DNA of 64,000 nt from JAUIAI01 sp045106815 (GTDB lineage: Bacteria > Pseudomonadota > Gammaproteobacteria > Burkholderiales > Burkholderiaceae_E). The stretch is from assembly GCA_045106815.1 (NCBI GenBank), contig JBGCFG010000012.1, positions 8,609-72,608 of the forward strand, written 5' to 3'. Shown here piece by piece: positions 33,769 through 47,741 of this stretch. The position numbers and the translations under genes were made by a program. Below the pieces are notes generated by a model. The model searched no databases. It was given only the letters and a program-made list of their open reading frames with translations, and had not been told where the DNA came from. How positions within the stretch are numbered: position 1 is the first letter of the stretch; the number at the start of each line of letters is the position of its first letter.

Positions 33769-34419
33769 ATGATCGATTTAGCCGAATTCCGCGCTCAGTT
33801 CGAAGGCCTGCAAGGCAAGCATGCCGGTCTTTGGCCGCGTTTGCCCAGAACGGCTTTGCTATTGGGACTGTTTCTTTTGATTGGACTGTTGGCCTACTTC
33901 TTTTATTGGAAGGGTCTAGTGGAGCAGGTCGAGGCCAAGCAAGGGCAGGAGGTCCAGCTTCGCACAGCTTTCCAGGACAAGATGCGCAAGGCCGTCAATC
34001 TGCCGGCTCTGCGTCGCCAGAAAGACCAGGTTCAGCAATACGTTTCGGTACTGGAAAAGCAGCTCCCCAGCAAAGCCGAAATGGACGCACTGCTGTCTGA
34101 CATTAACCAGGCAGGTGTCGGCCGTGATCTGAAGTTCGAGCTATTCCGCCCTGGCGCCGTGTCGGTGCAGGAGTACTACGCCGAGCTGCCCATCAGTATT
34201 CGCCTTGTTGGTGGTTATCACGAGTTTGGTCACTTCGCTAGCGACATTGCCAACCTACCCCGCATCGTCACGCTCAATGATGTTGAGATTTTCCGGGATC
34301 GACAAACTGGTGATCTCCAGATGGCGGCAACAGCTAAGACTTATCGGTATCTGGATCCGGAAGAAATTGCCGAGCAGCAACGGATCAAGGCTGCGGAACG
34401 TAAGAGGACTCGTCGATGA
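33769..34419 (+). CDS. pilO: Type IV pilus assembly protein PilO
   Basis: Partner of PilN in the inner-membrane alignment complex, 216 aa. A short cytoplasmic part is followed by one membrane segment (TALLLGLFLLIGLLAYFFYW, about 28-47), a coiled coil (about 50-100) and a periplasmic domain with LPSKAEMDALLSDINQAGV and VGGYHEFGHFASDIANLPRI, the family hallmarks. It has a 17-bp spacer from pilN and a 4-bp overlap with pilP. Confidence 0.94.
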   Translation: MIDLAEFRAQFEGLQGKHAGLWPRLPRTALLLGLFLLIGLLAYFFYWKGLVEQVEAKQGQEVQLRTAFQDKMRKAVNLPALRRQKDQVQQYVSVLEKQLPSKAEMDALLSDINQAGVGRDLKFELFRPGAVSVQEYYAELPISIRLVGGYHEFGHFASDIANLPRIVTLNDVEIFRDRQTGDLQMAATAKTYRYLDPEEIAEQQRIKAAERKRTRR

Positions 34420-35006
34420 AAACGCATGGTTCACGCGCGCATCAGGACACGCCTGAGCGCATGGTCAAAACGGGGCTGAGAAAAGCACCGTTGTTAGGGG
34501 CCTTGGTCGCCAGTGTTTTGCTGGTTGGCTGCGACTCAAACATCGCCGAAATCGACGTCTGGATGGAAGAAGTCAGAGCAACGACGCCGCCAGTGCGCAC
34601 CACATTAGAAGAACCCAAGCGATTCAGTCCGTTTTACTACGATCTGGTCGAAGAACTGCCGCCGTTTTCTCCTATCAAGCTGGCGGCTCTACAAGATCCA
34701 ATGCAAGTGCGCGCAAAAGGTGGACTTGCACCGGATGTAAACCGTCGCCGAGAAGTGCTCGAGAACTTTCCTCTAGAGCAAATTCAGATGGTCGGTTTCA
34801 TGCGCAGCAGTCGCTACAACACTGCCTTGCTGCAGGTAGAAAACACAATCTACCAGGCTCGGATCGGCAACTACGCCGGTCAGAACTACGGGGTGGTGAC
34901 CAATATAGGCGAGACTGAAGTCGCGCTAAGGGAACTGGTTCAGGACGCAACTGGCGACTGGGTTGAACGGGAAACCGTGCTCAAGTTGCAGGAGAAAGGA
35001 CAATGA
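34416..35006 (+). CDS. pilP: Type IV pilus lipoprotein PilP
   Basis: Inner-membrane lipoprotein linking PilNO to the secretin PilQ. It has 196 aa from ATG 34416; ATG 34461 would shorten the N-terminus to a more normal lipoprotein signal. The lipobox LLVGC puts the Cys at residue 39 (or 24). PLEQIQMVGFMRSSRYNTAL and then QARIGNYAGQNYGVVTNIGE are the conserved HR/beta-sandwich segments of PilP. It overlaps pilO and pilQ by 4 bp each. Confidence 0.93.
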   Translation: MKTHGSRAHQDTPERMVKTGLRKAPLLGALVASVLLVGCDSNIAEIDVWMEEVRATTPPVRTTLEEPKRFSPFYYDLVEELPPFSPIKLAALQDPMQVRAKGGLAPDVNRRREVLENFPLEQIQMVGFMRSSRYNTALLQVENTIYQARIGNYAGQNYGVVTNIGETEVALRELVQDATGDWVERETVLKLQEKGQ

Positions 35007-37321
35007 CAACAGGCATGGGCAATATCAATCGGCTCAAGCGCGCAACTCAGTCGACGGCAGCCACCGTCGCATGTTCGCTGAAGCTGCAAAAGGGGCAAGA
35101 AGGCATGAGTTCATCACTTTGGCCGGCTAAGATCGGCATGGCACTGGCAGTCGCTGGTGTGTTTGCTGCAGGTCCGGTGCAAGCGGCCAGCAACGCGATT
35201 GAAAGCGTTACTTCCGCAACGCGTGGCGATGCCAGCTATTTGCGAATTCGTATGGCCGAGGAGCTTAGTGCAGTGCCTCGCAGTTTCACGATTAGTAACC
35301 CGCCTCGAATCGCCTTTGACTTTGTCAACACCGAGTCGCGTGCATCCGATAACTCAATCAAGCCTGAAGCCGGTGATGTTCGCGGCATCAATATTGTGTC
35401 CGCTGGTAATCGCTCACGCGTTGTGTTGAGTCTTAAGCGTCAGATGCAATATCAGACGACCATTGAAGGTCGTGACCTTGTCGTGCAACTGAACCCAACG
35501 CTGGCTGCTGCCGATGTTCAGCAGCCGCGTGCGGAAGACTATAAGTTTGCGCAAGCCGCTACTGAGAGCGAAAACGCGCTGCGCGATATTGACTTCCGAC
35601 GCGGCCGTGGTGGCGAAGGCCGAGTTGTAGTTGAGCTTTCAAGTGGCGACGTGGGCGTTAATATTCGCCAAAAAGGTAAGCGTCTGGTCGTAGATTTCCA
35701 AAAAACCGCGCTACCTGAAAACCTTCGTCGCTTGCTCGATGTGAATGACTTCGGTACGCCTGTTAGCTCGGTGCGCGCTTTCCAGAAAGGCGAGAACACT
35801 CAGCTCATCATTGAGCCGAACGGCTTGTGGGAGCACAACGCCTACCAGAGTGACACCCAGTTTGTGGTTGAAGTTCGCCCCATTCAGGAAAATCCCAATT
35901 CACTGGCTCAGGGTAAGCAACGAGGCTACAAAGGTGAGCGTCTGTCGCTCAACTTCCAGAACGTAGACGTACGAGCTCTGCTTCAGGTGATTGCAGACTT
36001 TACCGAGCTAAACATCGTGACCAGCGATTCGGTTGAAGGAAATTTGACTCTTCGTCTGAAAGATGTGCCTTGGGACCAGGCGCTTGACATCATCATGCAG
36101 TCCAAGGGTTTGGACATGCGTAAGAATGGCAATGTGCTTTTGGTTGCGCCTGCTGAAGAGCTGGCAGCCAAAGAGAAGCTTCAGCTTGAGTCCGCGCTAG
36201 CCATTTCTGAGCTTGAGCCGCTTCGCAACGAAGTTTTCCAGCTTAACTATCAAAAAGCATCTGAGCTACAGGCATTGCTCGCCAGCGAAGATCAACGCGT
36301 TTTGTCTGACCGTGGTTCAGTCGTCGTCGATATTCGCACAAATAAACTATTCGTTCAGGATAGCCCGTCACGCCTTGAAGCAGTAAGGCAAATGATCACA
36401 CAAATCGATATTCCTGTTCGGCAGGTGTTGATCGAAGCGCGTGTGGTCGAAGCTGACGATCGATTCTCACGTAACCTGGGTGTGAAGCTTGGCTACAACG
36501 ATGTTAGCTCCACAGTCTTTAATACTCAGACTGTGCCAGACGGCGCAGGCGGTACTACCCAGATCAACGTACCTGTCTATGGTGCCGGCTCAAGCGTTGG
36601 CGGTGGTTTTGCCACTGTTTCCGGTAACTTGTCAGGTGTTCAGGATCTTTCATCACAAAATGGCTCGGATGCCAGCGGCCTGAATGCTCAGGGCCTGGGT
36701 CGTCTTACAGCACAAGACAACACAAACTTTGTGAACCTGCCGGCAGCAGCAATTTCCGGCTCATCACCTGCTCAGTTTGCAGTGAGTTTGTTTGGCTCAA
36801 GCCTGACGCGATTCCTGAACCTTGAGTTGTCAGCACTTGAAGCAGACCAGCGCGGTAAGGTTGTGTCGAGTCCGCGCGTGTTGACGGCTGATCAAAGTAA
36901 GGCCGTGATCGAGCAGGGTACAGAGCTGCCCTACCAGCGTGCAACGTCAAGCGGTGCAACAGCAGTTTCATTCCGAAAGGCCAATCTACGGCTTGAAGTC
37001 ACGCCTCAGATTACGCCAGAAGGCAACGTCATTCTTGCGGTTGAAGTGAACCGTGATGCGGTTGGCCAGCTAACCAGTGCCGGTTTTGCGATCGACACTC
37101 GTCGGGTACAGACCCAGGTTTTGGTTGAGAACGGTGGCACGGTTGTGATTGGCGGCATCTACGAGCAGTTCGAGCGTAATCGGACTGACAAGGTGCCTTT
37201 GCTGGGTGACATCCCCGTTCTTGGTTATCTGTTCCGCAATAACCAGAAGACCAACGACCGCACCGAACTGATGGTGTTCCTCACGCCGCGGGTGGTGACT
37301 GACACAGCGATTTCACGCTAA
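35003..37321 (+). CDS. pilQ: Type IV pilus secretin PilQ
   Basis: Outer-membrane ring through which the pilus passes, 772 aa. The signal peptide ends near residue 61 (GMALAVAGVFAAGPVQA) if ATG 35003 is used; ATG 35105 would remove 34 residues and may be the real start. Two AMIN domains follow (about 65-165 and 190-300), then an STN domain (about 315-385, LSLNFQNVDVRALLQVIADF), NolW (about 420-485) and the secretin domain with KVVSSPRVLTADQSKAVIEQ. The last part has VPLLGDIPVLGYLFRNNQKT. Confidence 0.95.
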   Translation: MTTGMGNINRLKRATQSTAATVACSLKLQKGQEGMSSSLWPAKIGMALAVAGVFAAGPVQAASNAIESVTSATRGDASYLRIRMAEELSAVPRSFTISNPPRIAFDFVNTESRASDNSIKPEAGDVRGINIVSAGNRSRVVLSLKRQMQYQTTIEGRDLVVQLNPTLAAADVQQPRAEDYKFAQAATESENALRDIDFRRGRGGEGRVVVELSSGDVGVNIRQKGKRLVVDFQKTALPENLRRLLDVNDFGTPVSSVRAFQKGENTQLIIEPNGLWEHNAYQSDTQFVVEVRPIQENPNSLAQGKQRGYKGERLSLNFQNVDVRALLQVIADFTELNIVTSDSVEGNLTLRLKDVPWDQALDIIMQSKGLDMRKNGNVLLVAPAEELAAKEKLQLESALAISELEPLRNEVFQLNYQKASELQALLASEDQRVLSDRGSVVVDIRTNKLFVQDSPSRLEAVRQMITQIDIPVRQVLIEARVVEADDRFSRNLGVKLGYNDVSSTVFNTQTVPDGAGGTTQINVPVYGAGSSVGGGFATVSGNLSGVQDLSSQNGSDASGLNAQGLGRLTAQDNTNFVNLPAAAISGSSPAQFAVSLFGSSLTRFLNLELSALEADQRGKVVSSPRVLTADQSKAVIEQGTELPYQRATSSGATAVSFRKANLRLEVTPQITPEGNVILAVEVNRDAVGQLTSAGFAIDTRRVQTQVLVENGGTVVIGGIYEQFERNRTDKVPLLGDIPVLGYLFRNNQKTNDRTELMVFLTPRVVTDTAISR

Positions 37322-37359
37322 GTCCAGGCTACTCACGAAATACTTTGACGTAGGGAAAA

Positions 37360-39285
37360 ATGAATACAAATACACTAAATCAAACACCATTCACCCGCCT
37401 GATGGCGTGGAGCATGATGGTCTTGTTCGCGCTGGTCACTGCGGCTTGCGGTGGCAGCGGCGCGGGTGCGGGCGGTGCATCGACCGCCGGCGTCAGCAAT
37501 GCTTCACAGCTGACCTTGATTTCAAGCGAGACGAGCCTGGGCTCGGACGGCAAGAAATCGGCCACTATTACGGCGATCGTTAAGGATGAATCAAACCGCG
37601 CACTGAGCAATCAGCAGGTGGTTTTTTCTTCTGGTGATCCGGGTGTGACGCTTGTGAACACTAGCGGCAACATCACGGATGCCAACGGTACAGCTACCGC
37701 CTCGCTGAGCGTGACTGATCGAACTGTTCGCGATATCGTCGTTACGGCTCAGACCGGCGACCTCATCGAAACCATCTCGATTCCGGTTGTGGGTACCGTT
37801 TTGCAGATCAATGGATCAAGCACTATTGTCTTCAATGCAGCTACTCAGTACTCGATTTCGCTGCGTGACTCTGGCGGCAGCCCGATCACCAATGCGCAGG
37901 TGGCAGTTGCATCAGCAAACGGCAACAGCTTGTCTCAGAGTTCAGTAACGACTGACAGTCAAGGTCAGGCAGTTTTTGAAGTTACGGGTACTCAAGAAGG
38001 CGCAGACGTTCTGACCGCTTCGGCACAAGGTGTTTCGACCTCTTTCGAGACATCGGTGTCCGGCACTCAGCTCACCTATAGCTCACCGGGAGCAGGTGAC
38101 GAGATCACGGTTGATGATACTTTCGCGGTGTCGGTTCGATTGGTCGAAAACGGATCGCCTGTCGCAGGACGAAGCATACGGTTCACCGTCACTCGTGGCG
38201 TGTTCGTTGGGGCCGACAATGCAACGACTGATGGCTCAGGTGTCGCGACCGTTAATATCCGCTCGGCGACTGCTGGCCTGACGACGCTCACTGCCACAGA
38301 GGTTCAAGGTGGTGCGAGCACGGGTGTCACCGCGACTAGGCAAGCTGAGTTCATTTCGAAGTCCCCGACCAAGATCGAGTTGCAAACGAGCCCGAGTGTT
38401 GTTGGTGCCAACCTTTCAGTATCGGGTACCAACTCGAGCCAGCTCATCGCGATCGTGAGAGATGACAACGATAACCCCGTCAAGAATGCGCGGGTTGATT
38501 TCACGGCGATTGCTGACCCCAGCAACGGCAGAATTGAGCCTGGCTTTGGTATCACCGATAGTTTTGGTACTGCCACTGCTTCTTTCATTGCGGGTCCAAC
38601 GTCAACCGGTTTTGAGGCTGTTCAGCTTGAGGCCAAGTTGTCGGACAATGCGGCTGTCACCGCCAGTGCTAGCTTGACAGTATCTGAGCTGGAGCTCTCC
38701 GTCAGGATTGGTACCGGCAATGAGTTGGTCGACAAGGGTTCACTCACGACTTACACCATGCCGTGGACAACCATCGTAGCTGACTCGGCGGGTAATCCGG
38801 TTGAGAATGCACTCGTCACTGTGGCGCTTCGATCAACGCGTTATCGCAAAGGTTACTGGGACATCATTAACAGTTTGTGGGTAGCAGAACCGGGTGGTTC
38901 AAGTGGCACTGGCCCCAGGCTCTTTTGTGACAGTGAAGATACCAACACTAACGGCCGCCTTGACCCTACTGAGGACGTCAACAACAACGGTGAGTTGGAT
39001 CCTGGTGCGGTAGCGACTGCCCGAGTCATCGAGGCAAGCGCCCGGACCGATTCAGACGGGCTGGCTGCGATTGAGATCACCTATCCCAAGACGTATGCGC
39101 TATGGGTAGAGGTTGAGATCCTGGCAACGATCACCACGGTTTCGGGTACTGAGGCAACGGCTAAGAACGTTTTCCTCCTGCCTGCAGCAGGTGCGGATTT
39201 GGCTAACATTTCTTCTTCACCTCCGGGTTCATCAGGAACAATCGGTCCGTTCGGTCAACTGGCTGATTGCACCTCGACTGATTAA
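37360..39285 (+). CDS. Lipoprotein with Ig-like (Big_1 type) repeats
   Basis: The 641-aa product starts after the pilQ stop by 38 bp. The lipobox VTAAC puts the Cys near residue 29, followed by a Gly/Ser/Ala-rich linker. Four Ig-like repeats can be read (about 45-143, 144-232, 233-330, 331-440) with recurring signatures such as DANGTATASLS, DSQGQAVFEV, DGSGVATVNI and DSFGTATASF. A fifth, longer domain (441-600) holds a paired Asp/Asn-rich loop (DTNTNGRLDPTED, NNNGELDPG) like calcium-binding dockerin/EF-hand loops. It is probably on the outer membrane. Its place between pilQ and aroK suggests a role with the pilus surface, but that is inference. Confidence 0.7.
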   Translation: MNTNTLNQTPFTRLMAWSMMVLFALVTAACGGSGAGAGGASTAGVSNASQLTLISSETSLGSDGKKSATITAIVKDESNRALSNQQVVFSSGDPGVTLVNTSGNITDANGTATASLSVTDRTVRDIVVTAQTGDLIETISIPVVGTVLQINGSSTIVFNAATQYSISLRDSGGSPITNAQVAVASANGNSLSQSSVTTDSQGQAVFEVTGTQEGADVLTASAQGVSTSFETSVSGTQLTYSSPGAGDEITVDDTFAVSVRLVENGSPVAGRSIRFTVTRGVFVGADNATTDGSGVATVNIRSATAGLTTLTATEVQGGASTGVTATRQAEFISKSPTKIELQTSPSVVGANLSVSGTNSSQLIAIVRDDNDNPVKNARVDFTAIADPSNGRIEPGFGITDSFGTATASFIAGPTSTGFEAVQLEAKLSDNAAVTASASLTVSELELSVRIGTGNELVDKGSLTTYTMPWTTIVADSAGNPVENALVTVALRSTRYRKGYWDIINSLWVAEPGGSSGTGPRLFCDSEDTNTNGRLDPTEDVNNNGELDPGAVATARVIEASARTDSDGLAAIEITYPKTYALWVEVEILATITTVSGTEATAKNVFLLPAAGADLANISSSPPGSSGTIGPFGQLADCTSTD

Positions 39286-39327
39286 AGCTGAGAAAGTCCG
39301 CTTAGCTGCGCAAGCAGGTAAGCTAGA

Positions 39328-39356
39328 GGGGCCGGAGAAATCCGGCCCCTTTTTTT
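39328..39356 (+). terminator. Terminator after the Ig-repeat lipoprotein
   Basis: GGGGCCGGA (39328-39336) and TCCGGCCCC (39341-39349) form a perfect 9-bp stem with a GAAA loop, followed by seven T (39350-39356). It ends only 15 bp before the aroK start codon. Confidence 0.9.
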
Positions 39357-39371
39357 ACGCCTAGTCAATTG

Positions 39372-39899
39372 ATGAATCGCTCTGTTTTTCTAATTGGTAT
39401 GCCCGGTTGCGGCAAGTCGACACTGGGTAAGCGCCTGGCAACCCGGATGGGTCGCACGTTCATTGATGCCGATCGCGAGCTTGAGGAGCGTTGCGGCGTC
39501 ACGGTCGCGACGATGTTCGATATTGAGGGCGAGCAGGGCTTTCGGGATCGCGAACACCGCCTGCTGGCAGAGCTGAGCGAACAAGACGGGCTGATCGTCG
39601 CCACCGGCGGGGGCGTGGTGCTGCGCGAAGACAATCGTCATTTGTTGAAGGGCAAACCGCTTGTGCTTTATTTGCAGGCCAGTGTTGCCGAGCTATGGTC
39701 ACGGCTTCGCAATGATCGTAAGCGCCCATTGCTGCAAGGGGCAGATCCACGCGGCAGACTCGAGGCGCTTTTCAAGGAGCGGGGGCCACTCTATGAGTCA
39801 GTGGCTGACATGACATTCAGGGGGCAGCGCCAGTCTCCCGACCGGCAGATGAGCGATATCATCGCCTTGTTATTAGACAGTGGACACATCCAATCATGA
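39372..39899 (+). CDS. aroK: Shikimate kinase
   Basis: Phosphorylates shikimate to shikimate-3-phosphate in aromatic amino acid synthesis. ATG 39372 gives 175 aa; the in-frame TTG just before it is less likely. The P-loop is GMPGCGKSTLG, the shikimate site has DADRELEER and IVATGGGVVLRE, and the LID region contains RNDRKRPLLQ. The start lies 15 bp after a strong terminator and lacks a clear Shine-Dalgarno sequence. It overlaps aroB by 4 bp. Confidence 0.95.
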   Translation: MNRSVFLIGMPGCGKSTLGKRLATRMGRTFIDADRELEERCGVTVATMFDIEGEQGFRDREHRLLAELSEQDGLIVATGGGVVLREDNRHLLKGKPLVLYLQASVAELWSRLRNDRKRPLLQGADPRGRLEALFKERGPLYESVADMTFRGQRQSPDRQMSDIIALLLDSGHIQS

Positions 39900-40993
39900 G
39901 CGAAGCAGGCCATCAGCTAAGGGTTGAACTCGGCGAACGGGCTTATCCCATCTTAATTGGCAGCGGGCTGGTGAATGGGCGCTGCGATGAACTCATTGCG
40001 TTGAGTGAGGGGCGCCAGGTTGCTGTTGTGACCAATGAAACCGTGGCCCCTCTGTTCGGCCGTGGTCTTGCTGCGCAGCTTTCCCCGGTGAGTCAGCAGG
40101 TCATCGAGGTGGTTTTGCCTGATGGCGAGGCCCACAAAAATTTTGAAACACTCAATACGGTCTTTGACGCGCTGCTTGAGGCTCGCTTTGACCGTCGTTG
40201 TCTCATCGTAGCGCTGGGTGGTGGCGTGGTGGGGGATATGGCTGGTCTGGCCGCGGCGCTTTATCAGCGGGGTGTTGATTTTGTACAGGTACCAACGACC
40301 TTGCTGGCCCAGGTTGATTCTTCGGTCGGTGGTAAGACAGCAATCAACCACCCAGCGGGCAAAAACATGATTGGCGCGTTCTACCAGCCCCGCCTTGTCA
40401 TTGCGGACACCGACACCCTGGCAAGCCTGCCGCCCCGTGAGCTGTCTGCTGGTCTAGCTGAAATGATCAAGCATGGCGCAGTGGCCGATGAGTCATATCT
40501 CGCGCAGATGGAGCGTGATCTGCAGGCAATGCGGCGCTGCGAGGCGGCTGAGCTCGCAGCCGGCGTCTTGGGGTCCTGCGAAATCAAGGCTCAGGTCGTT
40601 GCCGAAGATGAGCGCGAAGGCGGACGCCGCGCAATCCTGAACTTTGGGCACACCTTTGGCCATGCGATTGAGGCGGGCCTGGGTTACGGGCAGTGGTTAC
40701 ATGGCGAAGCGGTCGGCGCTGGCATGCTCATGGGGGCTGATCTGTCGGCCCGCACGGGGCGAATCGACCGGGCGCTGGTTGAGCGACTAGAAGCCGCCTG
40801 TGAAAGTGCCGGTCTCCCTTTGCGCGGCCCGAACTGGCCTGCCGAGCGCTACCTGTCTTTGATGGCAACCGATAAGAAATCCCGCCAGGGTGTGCCGCGC
40901 TTTGTTGTGCTCGATGGGGTCGGTCAGGCGAGCCTGCAGGAGATTGATAAGTCGGCAGTGGCGGCGACCCTGGAGGCCATGGCCACTGGCTAG
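39896..40993 (+). CDS. aroB: 3-Dehydroquinate synthase
   Basis: Closes DAHP to dehydroquinate, the second step of the shikimate pathway, using NAD and a divalent metal. It has 365 aa. Features are the NAD loop ALGGGVVGDMAGLAAA, VDSSVGGKTAINHPAGKN, and metal ligands in GLAEMIKHGA and LNFGHTFGHAIE and LHGEAVGAGM. Translationally coupled to aroK. In many Burkholderiales dgt follows aroB; here a terminator and gltB come next. Confidence 0.96.
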   Translation: MSEAGHQLRVELGERAYPILIGSGLVNGRCDELIALSEGRQVAVVTNETVAPLFGRGLAAQLSPVSQQVIEVVLPDGEAHKNFETLNTVFDALLEARFDRRCLIVALGGGVVGDMAGLAAALYQRGVDFVQVPTTLLAQVDSSVGGKTAINHPAGKNMIGAFYQPRLVIADTDTLASLPPRELSAGLAEMIKHGAVADESYLAQMERDLQAMRRCEAAELAAGVLGSCEIKAQVVAEDEREGGRRAILNFGHTFGHAIEAGLGYGQWLHGEAVGAGMLMGADLSARTGRIDRALVERLEAACESAGLPLRGPNWPAERYLSLMATDKKSRQGVPRFVVLDGVGQASLQEIDKSAVAATLEAMATG

Positions 40994-41003
40994 GGCGTGT
41001 CTG

Positions 41004-41026
41004 ACCAGCGTGTTCTGCTGGTTTTT
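41004..41026 (+). terminator. Terminator after aroB
   Basis: ACCAGC (41004-41009) and GCTGGT (41017-41022) form a 6-bp stem with a 7-nt loop; the T-run 41022-41026 has five T. Confidence 0.65.
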
Positions 41027-41405
41027 CTCATAGTGCGGTATCGATGCAGCGAAAGCCGGCCTGGCGCCCGCCCCAGACGGCGCAAAAATGGCAACTGAGG
41101 TATATTTTGCGGCCCGCTGCCTGGGTTAATGCTCCCGAGCAAGACAGCAGCGAATAAAATCCATAAGTTGGTCTGACCGACCGCCAATTCGGCGCAGCGG
41201 AACTGCTGGGCGTGGCGCGCACCGTACCTGGTGCCACCGGTCAGAACAGTCTGGGGAGTTGAAACAGGTCTGCTGGCGCTCAAGCCGCGGTCCCGGCTCG
41301 CATGTCCGGATGGGCAGCATCAGCCGGCATAAGTGGTATGCAATACCGCCCGGCAAACGGGTGTTCTACACAAGGGCCAGTCGGTCCGCACAATCGAGGT
41401 GATTT
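41027..41405 (+). other. Gene-free gap and leader before gltB
   Basis: No coding frame with a credible start or family match lies here. TATATT at 41101-41106 is a -10-like site, but the hexamer 17 bp upstream (CGGCGC) is a poor -35. The rest is a GC-rich leader of about 290 nt with several short inverted repeats. I see no riboswitch that I can name and no remnant of dgt. Confidence 0.4.
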
Positions 41406-46145
<4,740 letters not shown>

Positions 46146-46180
46146 CGCTGTCTGGTGATTTGAGCTAATTGTTGACGTGA

Positions 46181-46203
46181 GCCCGGTGGAAACTTAGCCG
46201 GGC
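46181..46203 (+). promoter_or_regulatory. Hairpin between gltB and gltD
   Basis: GCCCGG (46181-46186) pairs with CCGGGC (46198-46203) around an 11-nt loop, 18 bp before the gltD start. No T-run follows. It could stabilise mRNA or set the ratio of the two subunits. Confidence 0.4.
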
Positions 46204-46221
46204 CTGAGAGGTAGAGCAGAT

Positions 46222-47712
46222 ATGGGTAAGGTCACAGGTTTTCTGGAGTTTGAGCGGCTGGCGCAGGCGAGCGAGGAAAGCGACTCACGGGTTAAGCACT
46301 ACCGTGAGTTTGTTGTACACCTGACTGATGATCAGGCTTCCAAGCAGGGCGCCCGCTGCATGGACTGCGGCATCCCGTTTTGTCAGAACGGTTGCCCGGT
46401 TAACAACATCATTCCGGACTGGAACGATCTGGTGTTTCGAGGTGACTGGGAGCGTGCGCTCTCGACCTTGCACTCAACCAACAATTTCCCCGAGTTCACT
46501 GGTCGCATTTGCCCCGCGCCTTGCGAGGCTGCCTGTACGTTGAATATCAATGATGACCCGGTCGGTATCAAGTCGATCGAGCATGCCATCATCGAAAAGG
46601 GCTGGGAGATGAACTGGGTGGTGCCCGAGCCGCCCGAGCCCGAAATGCTGACTGGCAAAAAAGTGGCCGTGGTTGGATCAGGCCCGGCTGGTCTGGCGTG
46701 CGCGCAGCAACTGCGCCGGGTGGGTCATGAAGTCGTGGTGTTTGAAAAGAACGACCGAATCGGCGGCCTGCTGCGTTATGGCATCCCCGACTTCAAGATG
46801 GAAAAGTCGCATATTGATCGGCGCGTTGAGCAGATGCGGGCCGAAGGTGTTGAGTTTCGCCCGTCCACACTCGTCGCAACAAATGACGTCGACTTTGGCA
46901 AGATCGCCAACTGGGCACAGACAACCGTCACACCAGATGAATTGCTGGCGGAGTTTGATGCCGTTGCCTTAAGTGGTGGTGCTGAAGAGGCGCGCGACCT
47001 GCCTGTGCCAGGTCGCGACTTGCAGGGTATTCATTTCGCCATGGAGTTCTTGCCGGTCCAGAACAAAGTGGTTGCAGGCGATCAAATGCCAGACCAGATT
47101 CTGGCCACCGGCAAGCATGTCGTCGTGATCGGCGGCGGTGACACTGGCTCTGACTGCGTAGGCACTAGCAACCGACAGGGCGCCGCCTCAGTCACCCAGT
47201 TTGAGCTCATGCCTCAGCCACCCGAAGAAGAAAACAAAGACATGACCTGGCCATACTGGCCCGTGAAAATGCGTACTTCGTCCTCGCACGAAGAAGGCTG
47301 CGAGCGTGACTGGGCTGTTACAACCAAAGAGTTCAGGGGTGAGAACGGTGTTGTTAAGGCGCTGGTAGGCTGCCGCGTTGAATGGACTCAAGGTGAGAAC
47401 GGTCGCATGAAGATGACCGAAGTCGAGGGCTCGCAGTTTGAGATCAAAGCAGACCTCGTGCTCCTGGCGATGGGCTTTGTCGCCCCAGTCGGCGGCGTAC
47501 TCGATGCATTCAATGTCGACAAAGACGCTCGCGGCAACGCCCGCGCCGTGACCGAAGGCCACTGCAGCTACGCCACTAATGTCGATAAGGTCTATGCCTG
47601 TGGTGACATGCGTCGCGGTCAGTCGCTCGTTGTCTGGGCGATTCGCGAAGGACGCCAATGCGCCCGCTCAATCGATCTCGCGCTTACCGGTCAGACGGTT
47701 TTGCCTACCTGA
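46222..47712 (+). CDS. gltD: Glutamate synthase (NADPH) small subunit
   Basis: Supplies electrons from NADPH through FAD and two 4Fe-4S clusters to GltB. The protein has 496 aa. N-terminal cluster cysteines are in CMDCGIPFCQNGCPVNN and GRICPAPCEAACTLN. The FAD Rossmann motif is VVGSGPAGLACAQQL with E in VVFEKNDRIGGLLRYGIPDF; the NADPH motif is VIGGGDTGSDCVGTSNRQG. The C-terminal ACGDMRRGQSLVVWAIREG is the flavin-binding end. GAGAGGTAGAG precedes the start. Confidence 0.97.
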   Translation: MGKVTGFLEFERLAQASEESDSRVKHYREFVVHLTDDQASKQGARCMDCGIPFCQNGCPVNNIIPDWNDLVFRGDWERALSTLHSTNNFPEFTGRICPAPCEAACTLNINDDPVGIKSIEHAIIEKGWEMNWVVPEPPEPEMLTGKKVAVVGSGPAGLACAQQLRRVGHEVVVFEKNDRIGGLLRYGIPDFKMEKSHIDRRVEQMRAEGVEFRPSTLVATNDVDFGKIANWAQTTVTPDELLAEFDAVALSGGAEEARDLPVPGRDLQGIHFAMEFLPVQNKVVAGDQMPDQILATGKHVVVIGGGDTGSDCVGTSNRQGAASVTQFELMPQPPEEENKDMTWPYWPVKMRTSSSHEEGCERDWAVTTKEFRGENGVVKALVGCRVEWTQGENGRMKMTEVEGSQFEIKADLVLLAMGFVAPVGGVLDAFNVDKDARGNARAVTEGHCSYATNVDKVYACGDMRRGQSLVVWAIREGRQCARSIDLALTGQTVLPT

Positions 47713-47741
47713 AGTCTTAATTGCTTCGTTTGTTCTTTTGT

